From Candidatus Dormiibacterota bacterium (GTDB lineage Bacteria; Chloroflexota; Dormibacteria; Aeolococcales; Aeolococcaceae), in NCBI GenBank assembly GCA_955651875.1, contig CATPAP010000293.1:1-6922 (forward strand): a stretch of DNA of 6,922 nucleotides, given 5' to 3'. The notes below the pieces were generated by a model. The model saw only the letters and a program-made list of their open reading frames with translations, ran no database searches and had not been told where the DNA came from. Shown piece after piece: positions 1 to 5,337 of the stretch (position 1 is the stretch's first letter; every line of letters starts with the position of its first letter). The position numbers and the translations under genes are program-made.

Positions 1-210
1 GACTTCCCCCTGCCGGACGGCGCCGACCTGCACCTCACAGTTGAACGTTGGTACGGCCCCAATGGCGAGAGCATCGAGGGCCGTGGGATCACCCCGGACC
101 GCGCGGTGACCCTCAGCAACCCCGACACGCGCTTCGTGCTCGATGCGCAGTCGCCACCGGCGACCGCCGACGCGCAGCTGCAGGCCGCGCTCACTCTTCT
201 CTCCGCCTGA
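1..210 (+). CDS. C-terminal processing protease (peptidase family S41), 3' end only
   Basis: The 69 residues before the TGA stop read as the end of the protease domain of a CtpA-type, tail-specific serine protease. These enzymes are exported or periplasm-facing and cut proteins near their C-termini. The visible signature is the strand LHLTVERWYGPNG followed by IEGRGITPDRAV, matching the family pattern in which a Thr-rich strand leads to 'P-x-G-x-x-I-x-G-x-GI-x-PD'. The catalytic Ser/Lys region, the PDZ domain and any signal peptide would lie upstream of the window, so activity cannot be judged. The protein ends about 30 residues after the GI-x-PD motif, with an Ala/Leu-rich tail (AQLQAALTLLSA), which is common for the family. 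It lies 81 bases upstream of the dehydrogenase operon, which seems to have its own promoter, so a functional link is not implied. The family assignment rests on a short segment. Confidence 0.75.
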   Translation, partial: DFPLPDGADLHLTVERWYGPNGESIEGRGITPDRAVTLSNPDTRFVLDAQSPPATADAQLQAALTLLSA

Positions 211-240
211 CGCGCGTCGCCTGACCCGTCCGTCAGTCAG
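205..240. repeat. Cluster of CTGAC/GTCAG motifs upstream of the dehydrogenase operon
   Basis: Between the protease stop codon and the operon promoter, CTGAC occurs at 207-211 and 221-225 (both inside a direct repeat GCCTGAC at 205-211 and 219-225). Its reverse complement GTCAG occurs at 232-236 and 236-240. A perfect 10-base palindrome, GACGCGCGTC, lies at 209-218. The second CTGAC and first GTCAG could form a 5-base-pair hairpin with a 6-base loop. There is no T-run, so this is a poor intrinsic terminator. The position, about 40-70 bases before the -10 box, would suit a regulator-binding array, but that is inference only. Confidence 0.3.
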
Positions 241-256
241 ACACTGGGCGGGAAGG

Positions 257-291
257 TTCTGCCACGGCTGAGCCGACCTATACTCGGGCGC
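257..291 (+). promoter_or_regulatory. Probable promoter of the bkd operon, giving a leaderless mRNA
   Basis: A TATACT hexamer at 279-284 matches the sigma-70-type -10 consensus TANNNT and stands out in G+C-rich DNA. Seven bases separate it from the GTG at 292, so transcription would begin at or one base before the start codon. No purine-rich Shine-Dalgarno sequence precedes the GTG, which agrees with a leaderless transcript, a common arrangement in actinobacteria. The best -35 candidate, TTCTGC at 257-262 with a 16-base spacer, is weak. Confidence 0.55.
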
Positions 292-1695
292 GTGCCAGAG
301 CGTTTTGACCTCGTCATCCTGGGCGGGGGCTCGGGCGGCTACGTGGCAGCCATCCGGGCGGGTCAGCTCGGGATGCGCACCGCCGTCGTCGAGGCCGAGA
401 AGGTGGGCGGCACCTGCCTGCATCGCGGCTGCATCCCCACCAAGGCGCTGCTTCAAAGCGCCGCGCTGCTCGACCAGGTCCGCGACGGAAAGGCGTTCGG
501 GGTCAACGTCGGCGAGGTGAGCTTCGACTACGGAGTCGTTGCGAGGCGCCGCGACGCGGTCGTCAGCCAGCTCCACAAGGGGGTTGAGGGGCTCCTCAAG
601 AAGAACAAGGCGACGGTGGTGCACGGACGCGGTCGCCTCGAGGGTGTGGGGCGTGTCGTGGTGAGCACCGACGCCGGTGTCGACCAGGTCGAGCTCGAGA
701 CGGGACACGTGATCGTGGCCACAGGCTCGCGGCCGCGCCAGGTTCCCGGCCTGCAGAGCGACGGGCACCAGCTGCTCACCAGCGACGACGCGCTCTTCCT
801 CGACGAACTGCCACCGAGCGCGATCGTGCTCGGCGCCGGTGCCGTCGGCGTCGAGTTCGCCTCGTTCTGGCGCAGCGCCGGCAGTGAGGTCACCCTCGTC
901 GAGATGGCGCCGCGGCTCGTTCCCCTCGAGGACGAGGCGGTCGGCCGTGAGCTGCACAAGCAGTTCGAGGCGCGCGGCATCCGCTGCCTGGTCGGCATGA
1001 CCCTCGACCCGGACACCACGGAGCGCAACGAGGGCGGCGTCGCGGTCACGGTGCGTGGGGAATCGGGCGAAGAGCGTCTGCAGGCGACCGTGCTGCTCAT
1101 CGCCGTCGGTCGTGCCGGCAACGTCGAGGAGATCGGCCTCGAGCAGGCCGGCGTGACAGTGGAGCGAGGCGCCGTCGTCGTGGACGGCGAGCAGCGCACC
1201 ACCGCAGCGGGGATCAGCGCCGCCGGCGACTGCGCGGGCGGGTTCCAGCTTGCGCACAAGGCGATGCACGAGGGAGTCATCGCGGTGGAGGCGATCGGCG
1301 CGCGCAGCCCGCACCCGCTCGACCCGCGGCTGGTGACCCGCACCACGTACTGCACGCCGCAGATCGCCTCGCTGGGGCTCAGCGAGGCCGAGGCGCGCGA
1401 CGCCGGCCACGACGTCGGCGTCGGCGTCTTCCCGTTCTTTGGCAACGCACGCGCCGTGGTGTGGGGAGAGACCGGCGGCTTCGCCAAAGTGGTCGCCGAC
1501 CTCTCCTCACACCAGGTGCTCGGCGTGCACATCATCGGCAACGAGGTGACCGAGCTGATCTATGGTCCGGCGTTGGGAGCGCTGCTCGAGTCGACTCCCT
1601 TCGAAATGGCGCGGGCGGTGGCCCCGCACCCGACCCTCAGTGAGGCCCTCGCCGAGGCCGCGCTCGCGGTCAGCGGTGAGGCCCTGCACATCTAG
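292..1695 (+). CDS. lpdA: Dihydrolipoyl dehydrogenase (E3 of the branched-chain 2-oxo acid dehydrogenase complex)
   Basis: This 467-residue cytoplasmic flavoenzyme re-oxidises dihydrolipoyl groups on E2 and passes the electrons through FAD to NAD+. The N-terminal FAD fold has GGGSGGY at residues 11-17. The redox disulfide is Cys42/Cys47 in GGTCLHRGCIPTK. The NAD-binding Rossmann motif GAGAVGVEF begins at residue 181, and the second FAD motif (AAGDC) has Asp313. The C-terminal interface domain carries the active-site pair His446 and Glu451 in HPTLSE. All catalytic residues are present and the length is normal (about 460-475). The GTG at 292 is the first usable start in frame, directly before the FAD fold; the next Met (28) would delete that fold. 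As first gene of the operon, in the lpdV position of Bacillus bkd clusters, it probably serves this complex, though E3 can be shared with pyruvate or 2-oxoglutarate dehydrogenase. E3 identity is very secure; its dedication to this complex is inferred. Confidence 0.95.
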   Translation: MPERFDLVILGGGSGGYVAAIRAGQLGMRTAVVEAEKVGGTCLHRGCIPTKALLQSAALLDQVRDGKAFGVNVGEVSFDYGVVARRRDAVVSQLHKGVEGLLKKNKATVVHGRGRLEGVGRVVVSTDAGVDQVELETGHVIVATGSRPRQVPGLQSDGHQLLTSDDALFLDELPPSAIVLGAGAVGVEFASFWRSAGSEVTLVEMAPRLVPLEDEAVGRELHKQFEARGIRCLVGMTLDPDTTERNEGGVAVTVRGESGEERLQATVLLIAVGRAGNVEEIGLEQAGVTVERGAVVVDGEQRTTAAGISAAGDCAGGFQLAHKAMHEGVIAVEAIGARSPHPLDPRLVTRTTYCTPQIASLGLSEAEARDAGHDVGVGVFPFFGNARAVVWGETGGFAKVVADLSSHQVLGVHIIGNEVTELIYGPALGALLESTPFEMARAVAPHPTLSEALAEAALAVSGEALHI

Positions 1696-1706
1696 GAGCG
1701 AGAGGA
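1694..1706 (+). promoter_or_regulatory. Ribosome binding site of the E1 alpha gene
   Basis: Two purine-rich stretches precede the GTG at 1709: AGGAG at 1694-1698, overlapping the TAG stop of the E3 gene, and GAGAGGA at 1700-1706. The first lies 10 bases from the GTG and the second only 2-3. They support GTG 1709 as the start rather than the later in-frame GTG at 1733. The overlap with the upstream stop suggests translational coupling. Confidence 0.6.
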
Positions 1707-1708
1707 AC

Positions 1709-2713
1709 GTGGCAGTCGCCAAGACAGATGCCGTGAACAAGGAGAACCTGGACGCCCAGACTCTCCGCGAGATGTACCGCCACATGCTGCGCTCGCGGGT
1801 GCTCGACGAGCGCATGTGGGTGCTCAACCGCCAGGGCCGCGCGCCGTTCTGGATCAGCGGGATGGGCCACGAGGCGATCCAGGTGGCGGCGGGCATGAAC
1901 ATCGACCCGTCCAGGGACTGGCTGGCGCCGTACTACCGCGACCTCGCGCTCACCCTGGTGATGGGGATGACCCCGCGTGACCATCTCCTCTCGGTGCTTG
2001 CCAAGGCCGAGGACCCCAACAGCGGCGGCCGGCAGATGCCGGCCCACTACGGGTCGCGCGCTCACAACATCATCAGCACCGGCTCGCCGGTCACCACGCA
2101 GCTCCTCCACGCGGCCGGCATCGCGCTGGCGATGAAGATGCGCGGCGAGGACTCGGTGTGTCTCACCGCGATCGGCGAGGGCAGCACCAGCGGCGGCGAC
2201 TTCCACGAGGCGCTCAACTTCGCTGCCACCCACAAGCTCGCGGTCGTTTTCATCGTCGAGAACAACGGCTACGCGATCAGCGTGCCCGTCGAGAAGCAGA
2301 TGCCCACGCCCGACGTGTCCGACCGCGCGCTGGCGTACGGCATCCCCGGGGTCAGCGTTGATGGCAACGATGCCATCGCCTGCTACCGCGCGGCGCACGA
2401 CGCAGTGCAGCGAGCGCGCGGCGGGGACGGGCCGACCCTGCTCGAAGCCAAGGTGCACAGGCTCACCTCGCACAGCTCAGACGACGACCAGCGCCGCTAC
2501 CGCAACGCCGACGACCTCGAGGCCGAGCGCAAACAGGACTGCGTGCCCCGCTTCCGCGCCATGCTCGAGGACCTCGGCGTGCTGGCCCCGGGCGACTCCG
2601 ACGCGATGCGCGCCGAGCTGGTCACCGAGCTCGACCAGGCGACAGCATATGCGGAGCAGGCCGCCGACCCGGTGGCGGAGACGGCCCTGCTTCACGTCTA
2701 CGCGGAGGAATGA
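1709..2713 (+). CDS. bkdAA: Branched-chain 2-oxo acid dehydrogenase E1 subunit alpha
   Basis: With E1 beta this subunit forms the thiamine-diphosphate-dependent decarboxylase (2-oxoisovalerate dehydrogenase) that starts oxidation of 2-oxo acids from Val, Leu and Ile. It is 334 residues from GTG 1709. The thiamine-diphosphate/Mg motif runs from GEGS (156-159) to ENN (184-186), with GDFHEALNFA between. Earlier it has LDERMW and DPNSGGRQMPAHYGS, and later the ordered loop LTSHSSDDDQRRYR (252-265), which in this family contacts cofactor and, in mammals, holds the phosphorylation sites. These stretches resemble Bacillus BkdAA as I recall it (SGGRQMP, GEGS, HSSDDD) more than typical pyruvate dehydrogenase, so I prefer a branched-chain substrate, but sequence alone does not settle it. 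The open frame continues upstream inside the E3 gene, but that part is a shadow of E3; the start fits the ribosome site, with GTG 1733 as alternative. The stop overlaps a possible ATG of the E1 beta gene. Confidence 0.88.
   Translation: MAVAKTDAVNKENLDAQTLREMYRHMLRSRVLDERMWVLNRQGRAPFWISGMGHEAIQVAAGMNIDPSRDWLAPYYRDLALTLVMGMTPRDHLLSVLAKAEDPNSGGRQMPAHYGSRAHNIISTGSPVTTQLLHAAGIALAMKMRGEDSVCLTAIGEGSTSGGDFHEALNFAATHKLAVVFIVENNGYAISVPVEKQMPTPDVSDRALAYGIPGVSVDGNDAIACYRAAHDAVQRARGGDGPTLLEAKVHRLTSHSSDDDQRRYRNADDLEAERKQDCVPRFRAMLEDLGVLAPGDSDAMRAELVTELDQATAYAEQAADPVAETALLHVYAEE
2704..2709 (+). promoter_or_regulatory. Ribosome binding site that decides the E1 beta start
   Basis: GGAGGA lies within the last codons of the E1 alpha gene. 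The ATG at 2710 (overlapping the TGA as ATGA) follows it with no spacer, whereas the ATG at 2716 is seven bases from GGAGG, a normal distance. The start at 2716 (protein MPSKSYLE) is therefore preferred. The arrangement implies translational coupling of E1 alpha and E1 beta, as expected for subunits made in equal amounts. Confidence 0.7.
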
Positions 2714-2715
2714 GG

Positions 2716-3698
2716 ATGCCCAGCAAGAGCTACCTCGAGGCGATCCGCGAGGGCATGCGCGACGAGATGCGCCGCGACGAGCGCGTCATGATCCTCGGTG
2801 AGGACGTCGGCGCCAAGGGCGGCGTGTTCGGCACTACCGAGGGCCTGCAGCAGGAGTTCGGCGAGTGGCGCGTCATGGACTCGCCGCTCGCAGAGTCGTG
2901 CATCGTGGGGGTGTGCATCGGCGCCGCTCTCAACGGGATGCGCCCAATCGCGGAGATCCAGTTCCAGACTTCATCCTGCCGGCCGTCGACCAGATCGTCA
3001 GCGAGGCGGCGAAGATGCGCTATCGCAGCAACAACGACTGGAGCGTTCCCATGGTGCTGCGCGCGCCGTTCGGGGGCGGCATCCACGGCGCGTTGTACCA
3101 TTCGCAGTCGATCGAGGCGATGTTCTGCGGCGTGCCTGGACTCAAGGTGGTGGTACCGAGCACGCCGTACGACGCCAAGGGCATGCTCATCAGCGCGCTC
3201 CGCGACCCGGACCCGGTGCTCTTCTTCGAGCACAAGCGCGCCTACCGCTCCGTGAAGGGCGAGGTTCCCGACGATGAGTACACCGTGCCGCTCGGCACGG
3301 CGGCGGTGGTGCGTGAGGGGCGCGACATCGTCATCTTCACCTACGGGATCATGGTGCACACCGCTCTCGAGGCCGCCGAGCGGCTCGCCGGTGACGGCCA
3401 CGAGTGTGAGGTCGTCGATCTGCGCAGCCTGCGCCCGCTCGACCGCGAGGCGATCATCGCGAGCGCGCGCAAGTGCGGGAAGGTAATGGTGGCGCAGGAG
3501 CCTAACCTCGCCGTGAGCGTGTCATCGGAGGTGTCCGCGATCGTTGCCGAGGACTGCTTCGAGTACCTCGACGCGCCGGTGATGCGGATCGGGGGCCCGG
3601 AGATCCCGGCGATGCCGTTCGCGCACAACCTGGAGAACTTCTACCTGGTCACACCCGACAAGCTGGAGATTGCGCTGCGCAAGCTGGCCGAATACTGA
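2716..3698 (+). pseudogene. bkdAB: Branched-chain 2-oxo acid dehydrogenase E1 subunit beta, frameshifted by a one-base deletion
   Basis: E1 beta pairs with E1 alpha to form the thiamine-diphosphate decarboxylase active site. The first 83 residues read in one frame: LGEDVG (28-32), GGVFGTT, and SPLAE with the cofactor-activating Glu60, ending RPIAEIQF at 2964. The rest reads in another frame from 2967: DFILPAVDQIVSEAAK, RYRSNNDW, GGGIHGALYHSQS, the C-terminal domain with VDLRSLRPLD, and a TGA at 3696-3698. The family has IQFADFI at the junction, so one base, probably the G of a GCA alanine codon, is missing. Restoring it gives 327 residues, the normal family length, with nothing else damaged. 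As written, translation would run out of frame to a stop at 3253-3255 (about 180 residues) and lose most of the protein. The intact remainder and intact partner genes suggest a sequencing or assembly error or a very recent mutation. No slippery heptamer for programmed frameshifting is visible. Confidence 0.88.
2964..2967 (+). other. Site of the one-base deletion in the E1 beta gene
   Basis: The bases CAGTTCCAGACTTC (2959-2972) should read CAG TTC GCA GAC TTC to give the conserved Gln-Phe-Ala-Asp-Phe; one base is absent between TTC (2962-2964) and CA (2965-2966). Upstream codons are in the frame of 2716, downstream codons in the frame of 2967. The site has only a CC pair, not a long homopolymer. 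Confidence 0.85.
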
Positions 3699-3701
3699 GG
3701 A
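3697..3701 (+). promoter_or_regulatory. Ribosome binding site of the E2 gene
   Basis: GAGGA overlaps the last bases of the E1 beta TGA stop and lies ten bases before ATG 3712. A second in-frame ATG at 3718 is 16 bases away, so 3712 is the better start. The overlap again suggests coupled translation along the operon. Confidence 0.55.
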
Positions 3702-3711
3702 CATCCACAAC

Positions 3712-5316
3712 ATGGCCATGACAGTCAACATGCCCCAGCTCGGGGAGAGCGTCACCGAGGGAACCATCGCGCGCTGGCTGAAGCAGCCGGGCGAGCTGGT
3801 GTCGAAGTACGAGTCCATCGCTGAGGTGGTGACCGACAAGGTCAACGCCGAGATCCCCGCGCCCGCCGAGGGGAGCATGGGCGAGCACATCGCCAAGGAG
3901 GGCGCTGTCGTCGCCGTCGGTGAGCCGATCTGCACCATCGAGACCGCCGAACAGGGGCAGGCCAATTCCGCGTGGCACCAGGGCGACGACGGCGCGGAGG
4001 CGGAGCAGCCCGCGGCGAATGTCGCCGAGCAGGCCGCACCGACCTCCGAGCAGCCCCAGGCCGAGCAGCAGCCCCAGCCCCAGGCCGAGCAGCAGGCGGA
4101 GCCACAGGTCGAGCAGCAGGCGCAGCCTCAAGCCGAGCAGCAGACGCAGCCACAGGTCGAGCAGCAGAAGGAGCGGCAGCCGCAACCCGCCGCCGCGGGG
4201 GCGCAACCTGAGGGGGAGCAGGCGGCTGTGTCCGCACAACCGGCACCGGCGCCGCCTGCTCACGGAAACGGCAATGGCAGCGCGCAGTATCACCTCACCC
4301 CGGCCGTGCGCATGCTGGTCCGCGAGCACGAGGTCGACGTCTCGCAGGTGCAGGGCAGCGGCCTCGGTGGGCGCATCTCGAAGAAGGATGTGCTCGACTA
4401 CGTGCAGCAGCGCGACGCCGGTGGTGGTGCAGCGCAGAAGCCGGCCGTCCAACCGGCGCCGCAGACAGCGGCCGCACAGCCCGCAGCGCCGCCGCCCGCA
4501 CAGCCCGCCGCGGCGCCGTCCGCCCAGCCCGCGGCGTCAACACAACCGGCCGAAGCGCAGCCGGCGGCTGGGGCGACCTCGCAACCGGCCGCCGTCGCGG
4601 CTGGACCGCAGCACAGCGAAGGTGACGAGCTCATCCCGCTGACGCCGACCCGCCGCGCCATCGCCGAGCACATGGTGCGCAGCCGCCATACGTCGCCGCA
4701 CGCGTGGATGATGATGGAGGTCGACATGTCGGGCGTCGCCAAGCTGCGCGCGACGCGACGAGCCGAATTCGAGCAGCGCTACGGCGCCAAGCTCACCTAC
4801 CTGCCGTTCGTGGCGCGGGCGGTGTGCGACGCGCTGCGCCAGTACCCGACACTCAACGCGTCGTGGAGTGACGAGGGCATCATCGTCCGCCACGACCTCA
4901 ACCTCGGCATCGCGGTCGCTCTCGAGGAGAGCCTCATCGTGCCGGTGGTGCGCAACGCCGACCGGCTCAGCATCGCCGGTCTCGCCACCACCATGCAGGA
5001 CCTGGGCGATCGCGCCCGTGCCAACAAGCTGAAGCTCGACGAGGTCCAGGGTGGCACCTTCACGCTCAACAACACCGGGGCGCTCGGGACGGTGCTCACC
5101 CAGGCGATCATCAACCAGCCCCAGGCCGCGATCCTCGCCATGGACGCGGTGATCAAGCGCGCGATCGTGGTCAACGACGCCATCGCGATCCGCCCGATGA
5201 TGAACCTCGGGCTGAGCTTCGACCACCGCATCAACGACGGCCTGCAGGCGACCCGGTTCGTCAAGAAGGTCAAGGAGTTGCTCGAGAACATCGACGAGAG
5301 CGGGGCGCTGCTCTAG
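3712..5316 (+). CDS. bkdB: Dihydrolipoyl acyltransferase (E2 of the branched-chain 2-oxo acid dehydrogenase complex)
   Basis: E2 is the core of the complex: its lipoyl arm takes the acyl group from E1, transfers it to CoA, and is re-oxidised by E3. It is 534 residues from ATG 3712. Domains in order: one lipoyl domain (about 3-80) with Lys43 as lipoylation site in EVVTDKVNAE; a Glu/Gln-rich linker (about 81-192) with five octad repeats; the peripheral-subunit-binding domain (193-234; TPAVRMLVREHEVDVSQV, then GLGGRISKKDVL); an Ala/Pro/Gln linker (about 236-305); and the acyltransferase domain (about 307-534) with catalytic DHRINDG (His505, Asp509). TDKVNAE and PHAWMMMEVD favour a branched-chain type over acetyltransferase, as in Bacillus BkdB, but substrate is inferred. 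Bacillus BkdB is about 424 residues; the excess lies in the linkers. As last operon gene it converges with the proline gene. E2 identity is very secure. Confidence 0.93.
   Translation: MAMTVNMPQLGESVTEGTIARWLKQPGELVSKYESIAEVVTDKVNAEIPAPAEGSMGEHIAKEGAVVAVGEPICTIETAEQGQANSAWHQGDDGAEAEQPAANVAEQAAPTSEQPQAEQQPQPQAEQQAEPQVEQQAQPQAEQQTQPQVEQQKERQPQPAAAGAQPEGEQAAVSAQPAPAPPAHGNGNGSAQYHLTPAVRMLVREHEVDVSQVQGSGLGGRISKKDVLDYVQQRDAGGGAAQKPAVQPAPQTAAAQPAAPPPAQPAAAPSAQPAASTQPAEAQPAAGATSQPAAVAAGPQHSEGDELIPLTPTRRAIAEHMVRSRHTSPHAWMMMEVDMSGVAKLRATRRAEFEQRYGAKLTYLPFVARAVCDALRQYPTLNASWSDEGIIVRHDLNLGIAVALEESLIVPVVRNADRLSIAGLATTMQDLGDRARANKLKLDEVQGGTFTLNNTGALGTVLTQAIINQPQAAILAMDAVIKRAIVVNDAIAIRPMMNLGLSFDHRINDGLQATRFVKKVKELLENIDESGALL
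4060..4179 (+). repeat. Five tandem 24-base repeats coding Glu/Gln octads in the first E2 linker
   Basis: Residues 117-156 of E2 are five consecutive 8-residue units with consensus (A/V)-E-Q-Q-x-x-P-Q: AEQQPQPQ, AEQQAEPQ, VEQQAQPQ, AEQQTQPQ and VEQQKERQ. At DNA level each unit begins G(C/T)CGAGCAGCAG and is exactly 24 bases. Units 2-5 alternate A, V, A, V, suggesting that a 48-base pair of units was duplicated. Copies differ at variable positions, so the array is not freshly expanded. In the protein the segment is probably an extended or weakly helical spacer for the lipoyl domain. Confidence 0.85.
4450..4593 (+). repeat. Imperfect Gln-Pro-Ala repeats in the second E2 linker
   Basis: Between the subunit-binding and catalytic domains, Gln-Pro-Ala occurs seven times within 48 residues (247-294), usually as (A/S/T)QPAA, separated by two to six Ala/Pro/Thr-rich residues. 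This is the Ala/Pro-rich flexible linker typical of E2 proteins. In contrast to the first linker it carries only one acidic residue. The spacing is irregular, so this is low-complexity coding sequence rather than a strict tandem repeat. Confidence 0.7.
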
Positions 5317-5327
5317 CCACGTCTCAT

Positions 5328-5337
5328 CTGACGTCAG
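5328..5337. other. Palindrome CTGACGTCAG between convergent stop codons
   Basis: A perfect 10-base palindrome covers the stop codon of the proline gene and four to six bases of the 17-base gap (5317-5333) after the E2 stop. With no loop and no adjacent T-run it is not a recognisable intrinsic terminator. It uses the same CTGAC/GTCAG element clustered at 205-240 upstream of the operon. It may be chance. Confidence 0.4.

Noticed and set aside
221..250. Intrinsic terminator after the protease gene
   Set aside because: The hairpin CTGAC-CCGTCC-GTCAG has only five base pairs and is followed by CAGACACTGGG rather than a T-run.
1562..1708. Upstream extension of the E1 alpha frame to an ATG at 1562
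   Set aside because: The extension overlaps the conserved C-terminus of E3 and is Arg/Pro/Ser-rich; the E1 alpha family begins near the GTG at 1709, which has a ribosome binding site.
2959..2970. Programmed ribosomal frameshift in E1 beta
   Set aside because: There is no X-XXY-YYZ slippery heptamer at the junction, a -1 slip would insert Pro instead of the conserved Ala, and E1 beta is not known to use frameshifting.
3649..4452. Minus-strand open frame of 267 codons with a Leu/Arg-rich, membrane-like segment
   Set aside because: It is the antisense of the Glu/Gln/Pro repeat linker of E2; the Leu-rich run comes from reverse-complemented CAG codons. It has no family resemblance.
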